Below, one piece after another: positions 45,381 to 57,315 of a stretch of DNA of 64,000 bases (position 1 is the stretch's first letter; every line of letters begins with the position of its first letter). Below the pieces are notes generated by a model. It ran no database searches and had not been told where the DNA came from. It saw only the letters and a program-made list of their open reading frames with translations. Both the position numbers and the translations under genes were made by a program. The DNA comes from Acidovorax soli (GTDB lineage: Bacteria; Pseudomonadota; Gammaproteobacteria; Burkholderiales; Burkholderiaceae_C): positions 124,001 to 188,000 of the forward strand of contig NZ_FNQJ01000004.1 in assembly GCF_900107605.1 (NCBI RefSeq). Reading direction: 5' to 3'.

Positions 45381-46927
45381 ATGACCAGCATCCAACAACG
45401 CGCAGAACTCCAACGCCGCATCTGGCAAATTGCCAACGATGTCCGTGGCGCCGTAGACGGGTGGGACTTCAAGCAATACGTGCTTGGAGCCCTGTTCTAC
45501 CGCTTCATCAGCGAAAACTTTGCGGCCTACATCGAAGGCGGGGACGACAGTGTCAACTACGCAGCGCTGGGCGATATCGTCATCACCCCCGAAATCCGCG
45601 ACGACGCCGTCAAGACCAAGGGCTACTTCATCTACCCCGGCCAGTTGTTCGTCAACGTGGTGGCCAAAGCCAGCACCAATGAAAGCCTGAACACCGACCT
45701 GGCCAAAATCTTTTCGTCCATTGAATCCTCTGCCATCGGCTACCCCTCAGAGCGCGACATCCGAGGCCTGTTTGCCGACTTCGACACCACCAGCAACCGC
45801 CTGGGCAACACCGTCAAAGACAAAAACGCCCGCCTGGTCGCCGTGCTCAAAGGCGTGGCCGACCTGGACTTTGGCACCTTTGACGACAGCCACATCGACC
45901 TGTTTGGCGACGCCTACGAATTCCTCATCTCCAACTACGCCGCCAACGCAGGCAAATCGGGTGGCGAGTTTTTCACGCCCCAGCAGGTCTCCAAGCTGAT
46001 CGCCCGGCTGGCCATGCACGGGCAAACCAGCATCAACAAGATTTACGACCCGGCCTGCGGGTCGGGGTCGCTACTGCTGCAAGCCAAGAAGCACTTCGAT
46101 CAACACGTCATTGAAGACGGATTTTTTGGCCAGGAACTCAACCACACCACCTACAACCTGGCGCGGATGAACATGTTTCTGCACAACGTCAACTACGACA
46201 AATTCAACATCCAGCTGGGCGACACCCTCATCGAACCCCACTTCGGCGACGACAAGCCCTTTGACGCCATCGTCTCCAACCCGCCCTACTCGGTGAAGTG
46301 GAAGGGCTCAGACGACCCGACCCTCATCAACGACGACCGCTTTGCCCCGGCGGGCGTGCTGGCCCCCAAATCCAAGGCCGACTTTGCCTTCGTGCTGCAC
46401 GCGCTCAGTTACCTCTCGGCCAAAGGCCGCGCGGCCATCGTCTGCTTTCCCGGCATTTTTTACCGCAGCGGCGCCGAGCAGAAGATTCGCCAATACCTGG
46501 TGGACAACAACTATGTGGAAACGGTGATTTCGCTGGCGCCCAACCTGTTCTTCGGCACCACCATCGCCGTGAACATCCTGGTGCTCTCGAAGCACAAGCT
46601 GGATACCACCACCCAGTTCATCGACGCCAGCGAGTTGTTCAAAAAAGAAACCAATAACAACATGCTGCTGGACGCGCACATCGAACAGATCATGCAAGCC
46701 TTCGACAGCAAGGTGGATGTGGATCACTTTGCCCAGTCCATTGCCTTTGAGAAGGTCGCCGCCAACGACTACAACCTCTCAGTCAGCAGCTACGTCGAAG
46801 CCCGCGACGACCGCGAAGCGGTGGACATCAAGGCACTCAACGCGAAGATCGCCAGCATTGTGGTGCGGCAGGCGGAGTTGCGAACTCAGATTGATGCCAA
46901 TGTTGCTGACCTTGAAGGGGAAGAAGC

Positions 46928-46931
<4 letters not shown>
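45381..46931 (+). CDS. hsdM: Type I restriction-modification DNA methyltransferase, EcoR124I-like
   Basis: HsdM methylates adenine using S-adenosylmethionine, guided by HsdS. The 516-residue protein follows the EcoR124I subunit closely: [20 protein letters not shown] start, the SAM motif [12 protein letters not shown] (about 221-232), the catalytic NPPY in [10 protein letters not shown] and a C-terminal helical region contacting HsdS. The ATG at 45381 is the family start. Its TGA overlaps the hsdS ATG (ATGA). It forms M2S1 methylase with HsdS and R2M2S1 with HsdR. Confidence 0.97.
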
Positions 46932-48181
<1,250 letters not shown>

Positions 48182-48324
48182 CGTGGGCAAGACGCTCGGG
48201 GAAGTCGCCAGGCAGCTGAGAGGGGCCGACAAAAAAGGTGCAGTTGATTTATGCCTTCATTGGCACAGGCAATGCGAGTCCACCTGATGCATTGCGCTGG
48301 TGAAGCAAATGGCGCAGTTTGAGT

Positions 48325-48347
48325 TTGTCCCACAGCCTGTGGGACAA
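48325..48347. promoter_or_regulatory. Perfect 10-bp-arm palindrome upstream of the BRO-like gene
   Basis: TTGTCCCACA-GCC-TGTGGGACAA, a perfect inverted repeat 58 bases before the BRO-like start. There is no T-run, so an operator is likelier than an intrinsic terminator. Confidence 0.65.
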
Positions 48348-48391
48348 CTGCCCAAGGGAGCAGGGGCTCGTCGGGATGGCTTTTGAGATTC

Positions 48392-48398
48392 AAGGGGG
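48392..48398 (+). promoter_or_regulatory. Shine-Dalgarno deciding the start of the BRO-like gene
   Basis: AAGGGGG abuts the ATG at 48399 but is six bases from the ATG at 48405, so the latter start (MQTGINVKRQ) is preferred. Confidence 0.65.
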
Positions 48399-48404
48399 AT
48401 GACC

Positions 48405-49268
48405 ATGCAGACAGGGATAAATGTCAAACGACAACTGTTCGATACGGCTCAGATTCGCACCGCCTGGGACGAGGCGGAGGAGAAGTGGTGGTTTTCTGCG
48501 CTGGATGTGGTGGCAGCACTGACGGATCAACCCGACTACACCAAAGCCCGGAACTACTGGAAGTGGCTCAAGGGCAAGCTCAGGCAAGAGGGCAGTGAAG
48601 TGGTTAGCGTCACTCACCAGTTGAAGATAGAGGCGCCCGACGGCAAGCAGCGGCTCACGGATGTGCTGGACACCCAGCAGGTGTTCCGGGTCATCCAGTC
48701 CATTCCGTCCCGAAAGGCCGAACCCTTCAAGCTGTGGCTGGCCGATGTGGCCAGGCAGCGGATGGACCAGCTGCAGGACCCGGAGCTGTCCATCGAGCAG
48801 GCTATGCAGGACTATAAGCGCCTGGGCTATTCGGACAACTGGATCAATCAGCGGCTCAAGAGCATCGAGATCCGCAAGGAACTCACCGACGAATGGAAGA
48901 AGCATGGCCTGCAAGAGGGGCTGGAGTTCGCCTTCCTGACCGACGTGATCTACAAAACCTGGGCCGGCAAAACCGCCAGGGAATACAAGCACTACAAGGG
49001 CCTGAAGAAGGAAAACCTGCGGGACAACATGACCAACAAAGAGTTGGTGATGAGCATGCTGGCCGAGCTGTCCACCAAGGAAATTTCAGAGGCTGTGCAG
49101 CCAGCGTCCATGCAAGAGCACGAAGACGTGGCCAAGCGGGGCGGGGGTGTCGCCAAGGAGGCGCGGCTGAAGCTGGAGGCCGAAACGGGCAAGAACGTGA
49201 TCAGCCAGCAAAGTGCCAAGCAACTGCAGCAGTTTCAGCCGTTGAACAAAACCAAGAACAGGAATTGA
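48405..49268 (+). CDS. BRO-N/antirepressor-like protein within the type I locus
   Basis: The 287-residue protein has an N-terminal BRO-N-like domain (LFDTAQIRTAWDEAEEKWWF, ALDVVAALTDQPDYTKARNY) as in phage antirepressors and DNA-binding BRO proteins, then a helical C-terminal region (AFLTDVIYKTWAGKTAREYK, KGLKKENLRDNMTNKELV). Such genes are familiar companions of type I systems, but their role is not established: regulator, or own effector. It lies between hsdS and hsdR, all rightward, with hsdR nine bases after its stop. A perfect palindrome upstream may be its operator. Confidence 0.75.
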   Translation: MQTGINVKRQLFDTAQIRTAWDEAEEKWWFSALDVVAALTDQPDYTKARNYWKWLKGKLRQEGSEVVSVTHQLKIEAPDGKQRLTDVLDTQQVFRVIQSIPSRKAEPFKLWLADVARQRMDQLQDPELSIEQAMQDYKRLGYSDNWINQRLKSIEIRKELTDEWKKHGLQEGLEFAFLTDVIYKTWAGKTAREYKHYKGLKKENLRDNMTNKELVMSMLAELSTKEISEAVQPASMQEHEDVAKRGGGVAKEARLKLEAETGKNVISQQSAKQLQQFQPLNKTKNRN

Positions 49269-49277
49269 GGCCTTTTC

Positions 49278-52200
49278 ATGGCGGACTACAAAACCATTGC
49301 CGAATCGAAGAACTTCATCGTTCTGGACAAGTACACCAAGGACTGGCAGGCCAATGAGAGCTACCAGAGCGAAGGCGATCTGGAGCGGGAGTTCATTCAA
49401 GACCTGGTCCACCAAGGCTATGAGGCCCCGTCGGGCCTGAATACGCCTGCAGCCTTGCTGGCCAATGTGCGTGCGCAGCTGCAAGCGCTCAACAACGTGC
49501 AGTTTGCGAATGCCGAGTGGCAGCGCTTTGTGGAGACCTGGCTGGACAAGCCCAGTGATGGCATCGTTGAGAAGACCCGCAAGATTCACGACGACTATGT
49601 GCATGACTTCGTGTTTGACGATGGCCGCATCCAGAACATTTACCTGCTGGACAAAAAGAACCTTGCCCGTAACAAGGTGCAGGTCATCAAGCAGTTTGAG
49701 CAAACAGGCTCACATGCCAACCGCTATGACGTGACGATTCTGGTCAATGGCCTGCCGCTGGTGCAGGTGGAGCTGAAAAAACGTGGCGTGGCGATTCGCG
49801 AAGCCTTCAACCAAGTACACCGCTACAGCAAGGAGAGCTTCAACAGCACGCATTCCCTGTTCAAGTATTTACAGCTGTTTGTGATTACCAACGGCACCGA
49901 CAGCCGTTACTTTGCCAACACCACCCAGCGCAACAAGAACAGCTTCGACTTCACCATGAACTGGGCGAAGGCCGATAACAGCTTGATCAAGGACCTGAAG
50001 GACTTCACGGCCACCTTTTTCCAGAAGCACACGCTGCTGAATGTGCTGCTGCATTATTCGGTGTTTGATGTCGGCAATACGTTGCTGGTGATGCGCCCGT
50101 ACCAGATTGCCGCCACTGAGCGCATTTTGTGGAAGATCAACAGCGCGTACCAGGCCAGGCGTTGGAGTGACCTTGAGGGCGGTGGCTTCATCTGGCACAC
50201 CACTGGCTCGGGCAAGACACTGACCAGTTTCAAGGCGGCGCGTCTTGCCACGGAGCTGGACTTCATCGACAAGGTGTTCTTCGTGGTGGACCGCAAGGAT
50301 CTTGACTACCAGACCATGAAGGAATACCAGCGCTTTTCACCGGACAGCGTGAACGGCTCGGACAGCACGGCAGGGCTGAGACGCAACCTGGAGAAGGACG
50401 ACAACAAGATCGTCGTGACCACCATCCAGAAGCTCAACAACCTGATGAAGAGCGAGGGCGACCTGCCCATCTACGGCAAGCACGTGGTGTTCATTTTTGA
50501 TGAGTGCCATCGCAGCCAGTTTGGCGAAGCGCAGAAGAACCTGAAGAAGAAGTTCAAGAAGTTCTATCAGTTTGGTTTCACCGGCACGCCGATCTTCCCC
50601 GACAACGCGCTAGGCGCTGAAACCACGGCCAGCGTGTTTGGGCGGGAACTGCATTCGTATGTGATCACCGATGCCATTCGTGACGAAAAGGTGCTGAAGT
50701 TCAAGGTCGATTACAACGATGTGCGCCCGCAGTTCAAGGCTATCGAAACCGAGCAGGATGAGAAAAAACTGAGCGCAGCGGAAAACAAGCAAGCCCTGCT
50801 GCACCCTGACCGCATCCGCGAGATCACCCAGTACATCCTGAACAACTTCCGGCAAAAGACCCACCGCCTGCACGCGGGCAACAAAGGCTTCAACGCCATG
50901 TTTGCGGTCAGCAGCGTGGATGCCGCCAAGTTGTACTACGAGTGCTTCAGGGAACTACAGAAGGGCAGCGACAAGCCACTGAGGGTGGCCACCATCTTCT
51001 CGTTCGCCGCCAACGAAGAGCAAGAGGCGATTGGCGACATCCAGGACGAAAGCTTTGATGTGTCGGCCATGAACAGCAGCGCCAAGGAGTTCTTGAGTGC
51101 GGCCATTGCCGACTACAACGCGCTGTTCAAGACCAACTTCAGTGTGGACAGCAATGGCTTCCAGAACTACTACCGAGACCTGGCCAAGCAGGTCAAAGCC
51201 AAGGAGATCGACCTGCTCATCGTGGTCGGCATGTTCCTGACGGGCTTTGATGCACCCACACTCAACACCCTGTTTGTCGACAAGAACCTGCGCTACCACG
51301 GGCTGATGCAGGCCTATTCGCGCACCAACCGCATATTTGACGCCACCAAGACCTTCGGCAACATCGTCACCTTCCGCGACCTGGAACAGGCGACCATTGA
51401 TGCCATCACCCTGTTCGGTGATACCAACACCAAGAACGTGGTGCTGGAGAAGAGCTACAAGGAGTACATGGAAGGCTTCACCGATGCGGCCACCGGTGAG
51501 GCACGCCGTGGTTTTATGGATGTGGTGAAGGAACTGGAAACACGCTTCCCCGACCCCGCAGCCATTGAAAAGGAAGCCGACAAGAAGGCCTTCGCCAAGC
51601 TGTTTGGTGAGTATTTGCGCGTGGAAAACGTGCTGCAGAACTACGACGAATTTGCCAGCTTGAAGGAGTTGCAAAGCGTCGATCTTGCCGACCGTGCCGC
51701 AGTAGAGGCGTTCAAGGCCAAGCACTACCTGAGTGACGAAGATCTGACCGCGCTGCAAGCTATCACGCTCCCCCCCGAGCGGAAGGTTCAGGACTATCGC
51801 TCGACCTACAACGACGTGCGCGACTGGCTGCGCCGTGAAAAGGCAGGGGCCGAGAAGGAAAAGTCGGCCATCGACTGGGATGACGTGGTCTTTGAGGTGG
51901 ACCTGTTGAAGTCACAGGAAATCAACCTGGACTACATCCTTGAACTGATCTTCGAGCACAACAAGAAGATCAAGAGCAAGTCGGAGCTGGTGGATGAAGT
52001 GCGCCGGGTGATCCGCGCAAGCCTGGGCAACCGCGCGAAAGAGAACCTGCTGGTGGACTTCATCAATCAGACCGATCTGGACCAAATTGGCGACAAGGCC
52101 AGCGTGATTGATGCCTTCTTCACCTTCGCCCAAGCGGAGCAGCAGCGTGAAGCGCAGGAGTTGATTACCGGCGAGAACCTCAATGCCGAGGCAGCCAGAC

Positions 52201-52376
52201 GCTACATCACCACCTCGTTGAAACGGGAGTTTGCCAGTGATAGCGGCACAGAACTCAATTCCGTTCTACCCAAAATGAGCCCTCTCAATCCGCAGTACCT
52301 GGCAAAGAAGCAAAGCGTGTTTCAAAAAATCTCTGCTTTTGTCGAGAAGTTCAAAGGCGTGGGTGGACAGGTTTGA
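49278..52376 (+). CDS. hsdR: Type I restriction subunit HsdR, EcoR124I-like
   Basis: HsdR translocates DNA and cuts it when the target is unmethylated. The 1032-residue protein is highly like EcoR124I Hsd[20 protein letters not shown] start, the nuclease centre [20 protein letters not shown] (Asp and Glu-x-Lys, about 153-172), Walker [12 protein letters not shown] near 310, the DEAD-type [17 protein letters not shown], and [16 protein letters not shown] near 655. It is full length with no break. There is no obvious terminator before the convergent Bug gene 30 bases later. Confidence 0.97.
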   Translation: MADYKTIAESKNFIVLDKYTKDWQANESYQSEGDLEREFIQDLVHQGYEAPSGLNTPAALLANVRAQLQALNNVQFANAEWQRFVETWLDKPSDGIVEKTRKIHDDYVHDFVFDDGRIQNIYLLDKKNLARNKVQVIKQFEQTGSHANRYDVTILVNGLPLVQVELKKRGVAIREAFNQVHRYSKESFNSTHSLFKYLQLFVITNGTDSRYFANTTQRNKNSFDFTMNWAKADNSLIKDLKDFTATFFQKHTLLNVLLHYSVFDVGNTLLVMRPYQIAATERILWKINSAYQARRWSDLEGGGFIWHTTGSGKTLTSFKAARLATELDFIDKVFFVVDRKDLDYQTMKEYQRFSPDSVNGSDSTAGLRRNLEKDDNKIVVTTIQKLNNLMKSEGDLPIYGKHVVFIFDECHRSQFGEAQKNLKKKFKKFYQFGFTGTPIFPDNALGAETTASVFGRELHSYVITDAIRDEKVLKFKVDYNDVRPQFKAIETEQDEKKLSAAENKQALLHPDRIREITQYILNNFRQKTHRLHAGNKGFNAMFAVSSVDAAKLYYECFRELQKGSDKPLRVATIFSFAANEEQEAIGDIQDESFDVSAMNSSAKEFLSAAIADYNALFKTNFSVDSNGFQNYYRDLAKQVKAKEIDLLIVVGMFLTGFDAPTLNTLFVDKNLRYHGLMQAYSRTNRIFDATKTFGNIVTFRDLEQATIDAITLFGDTNTKNVVLEKSYKEYMEGFTDAATGEARRGFMDVVKELETRFPDPAAIEKEADKKAFAKLFGEYLRVENVLQNYDEFASLKELQSVDLADRAAVEAFKAKHYLSDEDLTALQAITLPPERKVQDYRSTYNDVRDWLRREKAGAEKEKSAIDWDDVVFEVDLLKSQEINLDYILELIFEHNKKIKSKSELVDEVRRVIRASLGNRAKENLLVDFINQTDLDQIGDKASVIDAFFTFAQAEQQREAQELITGENLNAEAARRYITTSLKREFASDSGTELNSVLPKMSPLNPQYLAKKQSVFQKISAFVEKFKGVGGQV

Positions 52377-52406
52377 CTGGGCCTGCAATCAACCCCAAGC
52401 AGCCCC

Positions 52407-53384
52407 TCACCCCGGCGTGATCCCCGCCGTCTTGATCACCTTGGCCCACTTGTCCAGTTCGCTGCGCAGGCGCTGGCGCATCTGCTCCTGCGTGCCGGGG
52501 TCTGCCTCGGCGCCGGCGTCCAGCAGGCGCTGGCGTACGGCGGGGTCCTTCATGGCGGTATTGAAGTCGGCGTTGATCTTGTCCAGCACGGCCTGGGGCG
52601 TCTTGGCGGGGGCGAACAGTGCCGCCCAGGAATAGGCCTCGTAGCCGGGCAGGCCGGACTCCACGCCGGTGGGCACGTTGGGCAGCATGGCTGAGCGTTG
52701 GCGGCTGGCCACGCCCAGCACCTTGACGCGGCCGCTCTTGATGTGCGGCAGCGCCGTGGGCGCGTCGCTGAACATCAGCTGCACCTGTCCGCCCAGCAGG
52801 TCGTTCATGGCCGGGGCGCTGCCCTTGTAGGGCACATGCTGCAGCTTGGTGCCCGCTTCCATGTTGAACAGCTCACCCGCCAGGTGCGTGCCGCCGCCGT
52901 TGCCCGACGAGCCATAGGCCAGTGGCGTGCCCTTCTTGGCCAGCGCGATCAGCTCCTGGATGGTGTTGGCCGGCACCGAGGGGTGCGCCACGATGAACAC
53001 CGGGAACATGGCCGCGAAGCTGATGGGGGCGAAGTCCTTCTCGATGTCGTAGGGCAGCTTGCCCATCAGCGAGGGGTTGACCGAGTGGTGGATGGCGCCC
53101 ACGAAGAGGCCGTAGCCATCAGGCGCTTCCTTGGCGGCGGCCGTGGCGCCCACCACGCCGCCCGCGCCCGCGCGGTTGTCGATGACGGTGGGGGTTTTCC
53201 AGATTTCGGACAGCTTCTGGCTGAAGACGCGCGCCGTGGTGTCCACCGGGCCGCCCGGCGGAAACGGCACGATGAAGCGCACGGGCCGGCTGGGCCAGGG
53301 CTCGGACGCGAGCACCGCCAGTGGATGGGCCGCGGCAAGCAGGCTGCCGGCAATGAAGCTGCGGCGGGAGGTGGTGGAATGCAT
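52407..53384 (-). CDS. Bug/TctC-family solute receptor
   Basis: The 325-residue periplasmic receptor has a twin-arginine-like signal (TSRRSFIAGSLLAAAHPLAV) and Bug motifs IVPFPPGGPVDTTARVF, VIDNRAGAGGVVGATAAAKE and VPYKGSAPAMNDLLGG. It probably binds a carboxylate to be taken up for, or sensed by, the neighbouring acyl-CoA pathway. It is the last gene of the leftward operon. One acid-binding receptor of three in this cluster. Confidence 0.92.
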   Translation of the reverse strand: MHSTTSRRSFIAGSLLAAAHPLAVLASEPWPSRPVRFIVPFPPGGPVDTTARVFSQKLSEIWKTPTVIDNRAGAGGVVGATAAAKEAPDGYGLFVGAIHHSVNPSLMGKLPYDIEKDFAPISFAAMFPVFIVAHPSVPANTIQELIALAKKGTPLAYGSSGNGGGTHLAGELFNMEAGTKLQHVPYKGSAPAMNDLLGGQVQLMFSDAPTALPHIKSGRVKVLGVASRQRSAMLPNVPTGVESGLPGYEAYSWAALFAPAKTPQAVLDKINADFNTAMKDPAVRQRLLDAGAEADPGTQEQMRQRLRSELDKWAKVIKTAGITPG

Positions 53385-53401
53385 GGTGTGTCTCCTGTGG
53401 T

Positions 53402-54916
53402 TCAGGTGGTGAGGCTCAGCGCCTGGTCTTTCAAGGTGCGCTTGAGCACCTTGCCGTTGGTATTGGTCGGCAGCTCCGCCAGCGTGACGATGTGGGACGG
53501 GCGCTTGTAGGGCGCCAGCAACTCGCGCAGGTGCGCCTGCATGGCATCGGCGTCCAGCGCGGCGCCGGGGCGCAGCTCGACAAAGGCCACGATCTCCTCG
53601 TTGCCGTCGTCCACGGTGCGCCCCACCACGGCTGAGCGCTGTACGCTGGGGTGGGTGTTGAGGGCGGTCTCCACCTCGGCCGGGTAGACGTTGAAGCCCG
53701 AGCGGATGATCATTTCCTTCAGGCGTCCCATGACGAACAGCGCGCCGTCGGCATGCATTTCGCCCAGGTCACCGCTGGCATACCAGCCACCCTCGCGCAT
53801 CACTGCGGCGGTGGCCTCGGGGTCGCGAAAGTAGCCGGGCATCAGGCCCCGGCCGCGGATCCACAGCTCGCCGCGCTCGCCCAGCGGCAGCGGCTGGCCC
53901 GTGGCCGGATCGGTCACGCGCACCTCGGCCTCGACCACGGCGTAGCCGGCGCTGGTGTCGGGGCGCTGTTCGCCCAGGCGTGTGAGGTGCACCGAGCCCG
54001 CGTATTCCGACAGGCCGTAGCCGTGGTGCAGCGCCTGGCCGAAGGCCGCCTCCACGCGCTGCTTCAAGGCCAGGTCCAGCGGGCCCGCGCCGGTGTAGAG
54101 GTAGCGCAGCGCCGGCGCTGCGGGCCGTGCAATTCCGCGCTCCTGCAGATGGGCCAGCAGGCGCGAGAACAGCGCGGGCGGCCCCTGCAGCTGCGACACG
54201 CCGTGGTGGGCCAGCGCATCCAGCAGGTCGTCAGGATCGAACTGCGGGCGCATCACGAGCTGGGCGCCGGCCAGCAGCGAGCTGATCAGCACCGTGCCCA
54301 GGCCGAAGATGTGGGTCATGGGCACGAAGGCGTAGCTGCGGTCTTGCGGCCCCAGCGCGCGCGAGGCGCCCGAGACGCGGGCGAAATGGATCAGCGCGTC
54401 GTGCGTGAGCATCACCCCCTTGGGCTGGCCCGTGGTGCCCGAGGTGAAGATCAGCGCCGCCACCGTATCGCGCAATACGCCCGCCTCGGGCTGCGCATCC
54501 GTGCGCACGGCGCTGTGCTGCATGCCGGGCAGGGCCGAATCGACGGCCGCAAAGCGCCGTGCGTGCGCAGCGGCGCTGCGCGATGCGGCGGACGTGAAGA
54601 ACACCACGCGCGCATCGGCCTTGGCGACGAAGCTGTCGATCTCGGCGGGCGCCATGCGCGCATTCACGCCGCAGGACCAGGCGCCCACGCGGCTGCAGGC
54701 CAGGATCAGCGCGGCGTGTTCGGGGCAGTTTTCGGCCACCACCAGCACACGGTCGCCGGGGCGCACGTTCAGCGTGCGTAGCTCGGTCTCGGCGGTGTCG
54801 GTAAGCGCGCCCAGGTCGGCAAAGCGCAGGCTGCGGCCGTCCGGCAGGTGGATGAAGGGCTGCTGCGGCGCCTCGGCCAGCCAGCGGTCCAGCAGGTGGT
54901 GGATGCGCTCCGCCAT
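53402..54916 (-). CDS. Acyl-CoA synthetase (AMP-forming)
   Basis: The 504-residue ANL-family ligase activates a carboxylic acid to its CoA thioester via an acyl-AMP. Core motifs are LIFTSGTTGQPKGVML (P-loop, about 155-170), HGYGLSE (adenine-binding), WYASGDLGEMHADG and the hinge/lysine region GRLKEMIIRSGFNVYP. The catalytic lysine is in PTNTNGKVLKRTL near the C-terminus. The acid substrate is unknown. It has one base between its start and the stop of the upstream Bug gene, so the two are coupled: a receptor and a ligase for probably the same acid. Confidence 0.92.
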   Translation of the reverse strand: MAERIHHLLDRWLAEAPQQPFIHLPDGRSLRFADLGALTDTAETELRTLNVRPGDRVLVVAENCPEHAALILACSRVGAWSCGVNARMAPAEIDSFVAKADARVVFFTSAASRSAAAHARRFAAVDSALPGMQHSAVRTDAQPEAGVLRDTVAALIFTSGTTGQPKGVMLTHDALIHFARVSGASRALGPQDRSYAFVPMTHIFGLGTVLISSLLAGAQLVMRPQFDPDDLLDALAHHGVSQLQGPPALFSRLLAHLQERGIARPAAPALRYLYTGAGPLDLALKQRVEAAFGQALHHGYGLSEYAGSVHLTRLGEQRPDTSAGYAVVEAEVRVTDPATGQPLPLGERGELWIRGRGLMPGYFRDPEATAAVMREGGWYASGDLGEMHADGALFVMGRLKEMIIRSGFNVYPAEVETALNTHPSVQRSAVVGRTVDDGNEEIVAFVELRPGAALDADAMQAHLRELLAPYKRPSHIVTLAELPTNTNGKVLKRTLKDQALSLTT

Positions 54917-54917
54917 G

Positions 54918-55895
54918 TCAGTCGACGGTGATTCCCTGGGTCACCGTGGCCCACATGGCGCGTTCCTGGGAGGCGCGCTCGGCCAGCTTCTGCGGTGCGC
55001 CGGTCCACTCGTCGTAGCCCAGCTCCTTGTAGCGTTTTCTCAGGTCCGGCTGCGCCAGTGCGGCATTGACGGCCTTGTTGAGCTTGGCCACCAGTTCAGG
55101 GCTCATGCCCTTGGGGCCATAGACACCGTACCAGCCGCCCACGTCAAAGCCCTTGAGGCCCTCGATGCCCGACTCGGCGAAGGTGGGTACATCGGGCAGC
55201 GAGGCATTGCGCTGCGGCGAGGTGACGGCAATGGCGCGCACCTTGCCGCTGTGGATGTAGGTGCTGGCGGTGCTGATGATGTCCAGCATCATGTTGAGCT
55301 GGCCGCCGATCACGTCGGTCATTGCCGGGGCGTTGCCCTTGTATGGGATGTGGTTCATCTCGATGCCGCTGCGCCTGGCGAACAGCAGCGCGCCCAGGTG
55401 GTTGGAGCCGCCCACGCCGGCCGAACCGTAGGCCAGCTTGCCGGGGTTGGCCTTGGCGTTCGCCACCAGCTCGCGCACATTCTTGTAGGGCTCGCTGTTG
55501 TTGACCACCAGCACGTTGTAGTAGCTCAGGATGGGGGCCACCGGCGTCAGGTCCCGGGCCGGGTCGAACGGCATCTTGGTCATCACGTTGGGGCTGATGG
55601 TGATGGTGGGGCTGGCGGCAAACCACAGCGTCATGCCATCGGGCTTGGCGCGCACCACCTCGCTGCCGGCAATGGTGGCATTGGCACCGGTCTTGTTTTC
55701 CACCATGACCGGCTGGCCCAGTTCCTTGGACAAGGCCTGGCCGAACAGGCGCGCGCCCTGGTCCACGGGGCCGCCTGCGGCATAGCCGACGATGAGGCGC
55801 ACGGGCTGGCCGTCCTGCGCGGCGGCGGGCAATGCAAGGGCAAAAGGTGCCAGGGCCAGGGCGGCCAGGGCGAGGCGGCGGGGGGCTGCGGTCAT
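54918..55895 (-). CDS. Bug/TctC-family solute receptor
   Basis: The 325-residue receptor has a Sec signal peptide (MTAAPRRLALAALALAPFAL, cut after AAAQ) and Bug motifs LIVGYAAGGPVDQGARLFGQ, VENKTGANATIAGSEVV and IPYKGNAPAMTDVIGG. It precedes the AMP-forming ligase, one base apart. A 177-base gap with one hairpin separates it from the thiolase gene. The ligand is unknown. Confidence 0.92.
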   Translation of the reverse strand: MTAAPRRLALAALALAPFALALPAAAQDGQPVRLIVGYAAGGPVDQGARLFGQALSKELGQPVMVENKTGANATIAGSEVVRAKPDGMTLWFAASPTITISPNVMTKMPFDPARDLTPVAPILSYYNVLVVNNSEPYKNVRELVANAKANPGKLAYGSAGVGGSNHLGALLFARRSGIEMNHIPYKGNAPAMTDVIGGQLNMMLDIISTASTYIHSGKVRAIAVTSPQRNASLPDVPTFAESGIEGLKGFDVGGWYGVYGPKGMSPELVAKLNKAVNAALAQPDLRKRYKELGYDEWTGAPQKLAERASQERAMWATVTQGITVD

Positions 55896-56047
55896 GGGGG
55901 TGTTTCCTGTCTGTGTGGAATGAATGCGAATGCGGGAAGAGGGCGGGCCGGGCGCGGGGCCGGGTCGTTACCCATCGGCGCGATGGTGCGCCCCGGCTGG
56001 CGCCCTGTGAATCTGCTTTTCCGTAAGCCGGGGTTCGGGTCTGCTTA

Positions 56048-56065
56048 GCGAGGGTTTTCCCTCGC
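56048..56065 (-). terminator. Hairpin between thiolase and Bug genes
   Basis: GCGAGGG-TTTT-CCCTCGC, a perfect 7-bp stem eight bases after the thiolase stop. No T-run follows on the minus strand, so it may attenuate or stabilise the transcript rather than terminate it. Confidence 0.4.
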
Positions 56066-56072
56066 GGCACCG

Positions 56073-57281
56073 TCACATCCGTTCAAACACTGCGGCAATG
56101 CCCTGGCCGCCGCCGATGCACATGGTCTCCAGGCCATAGCGGCCCTTGCGGCGCTGCAGTTCGTGCAGCAGGGTGGCCAGGATGCGCACGCCGGTGGCGC
56201 CGATGGGGTGGCCCAGCGAGATGCCCGAGCCGTTGACGTTGAGCTTGTGGGCGATGGCGTCCTGGTCCTGCCAGTTCCAGCCCTTGAGCACGGACAGCAC
56301 CTGGCAGGCGAAGGCCTCGTTCAGCTCCACCAGGTCCATGTCGTCGATTTTCAGGCCCAGCCGCGCCAGCAGCTTCTGCGTGGCCGGCACCGGGCCTATG
56401 CCCATGTGCGATGGCTCGCAGCCCGCAGCGGCCCAGCCCACCAGCGTGGCCATGGGCGTGAGGCCCAGCTCGGCCAGCTTGTCCTCGGCCACGATCAGGC
56501 AGGCGGCGGAGGCGTCGTTCTGCTGGCTGGCGTTGCCGGCCGTGACGGTGCCGTTCGGCATCAAGACGCGCAGCTTGGCCATGCTGTCGGTCGTGGCATC
56601 GGCGCGAAAGCCTTCGTCGCGCGCGAACAGCAGGGGGTCGCCCTTGCGCTGGGGCACCTTGACGGGCACGATCTCGTCGGCGAAGCGGCCGGCTTCCCAG
56701 GCCGCTGCGGCCCGCTGGTGGCTGCGCACGGCGAAGGCGTCGGCCTCGTCGCGCGTGATGCCGTAGTCGCGCGCCAGGTTCTCTGCGGTCTCGATCATGC
56801 CGCTGATCTTGCCGAAGCGCTCCACCGGCTGCGAGCGTTCACGGCCGCGGTCCAGGCGGTCAAAAAAGCGCACATTGCCCGAGCGCGCGCCCCAGCGCAT
56901 GTCGGTGCTGTAGTACTCGATGTTGCTCATGCTCTCCACGCCACCGGCAATCACCACGTCGGCGGCGCCGCTTTGCACCATCATCGAAGCGGTGACGATG
57001 GCCTGCAGGCCACCGCCGCAACGGCGGTCCAGCTGCATGCCGGGCACCGACACCGGCAGCCCCGCCTGCAGCGCGGCCCAGCGGCCCACGCAGGGCACCT
57101 CGCTGTTGGCGTACGACTGGGCCATGACCACGTCGTCGATGCGTGCGGGGTCGATGCCGCTGCGCTCGACCACGGCGCGCACCGTGGTGGCGGCCAGCTC
57201 TTCAACGGGCACGGGGCGCAAGCTGCCGCCAAAGGTGCCGACAGGGGTGCGAACGGGGGTGACGATGGCGGCTCTGCGCAT
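56073..57281 (-). CDS. Thiolase (acetyl-CoA acyltransferase)
   Basis: The 402-residue thiolase cleaves 3-oxoacyl-CoA to acetyl-CoA and a shortened acyl-CoA. It has IVTPVRTPVGTFGGSL, the nucleophile region LDRRCGGGLQAI (Cys near 88; the family more often has CASGLQA), NVNGSGISLGHPIGATGVRI and the C-terminal CIGGGQGIAAVFE with the second Cys. AGGAGA precedes the ATG. It belongs to the leftward operon with the CoA-transferase, hydratase and SDR genes. Confidence 0.94.
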   Translation of the reverse strand: MRRAAIVTPVRTPVGTFGGSLRPVPVEELAATTVRAVVERSGIDPARIDDVVMAQSYANSEVPCVGRWAALQAGLPVSVPGMQLDRRCGGGLQAIVTASMMVQSGAADVVIAGGVESMSNIEYYSTDMRWGARSGNVRFFDRLDRGRERSQPVERFGKISGMIETAENLARDYGITRDEADAFAVRSHQRAAAAWEAGRFADEIVPVKVPQRKGDPLLFARDEGFRADATTDSMAKLRVLMPNGTVTAGNASQQNDASAACLIVAEDKLAELGLTPMATLVGWAAAGCEPSHMGIGPVPATQKLLARLGLKIDDMDLVELNEAFACQVLSVLKGWNWQDQDAIAHKLNVNGSGISLGHPIGATGVRILATLLHELQRRKGRYGLETMCIGGGQGIAAVFERM

Positions 57282-57315
57282 GGTTTTCTCCTGATGAATG
57301 GAAGCGAAATTGGAA

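Noticed and set aside
44985..45476. Open frame on the minus strand before hsdM
   Set aside because: It overlaps the hsdM start, has no ribosome site and no recognisable features.
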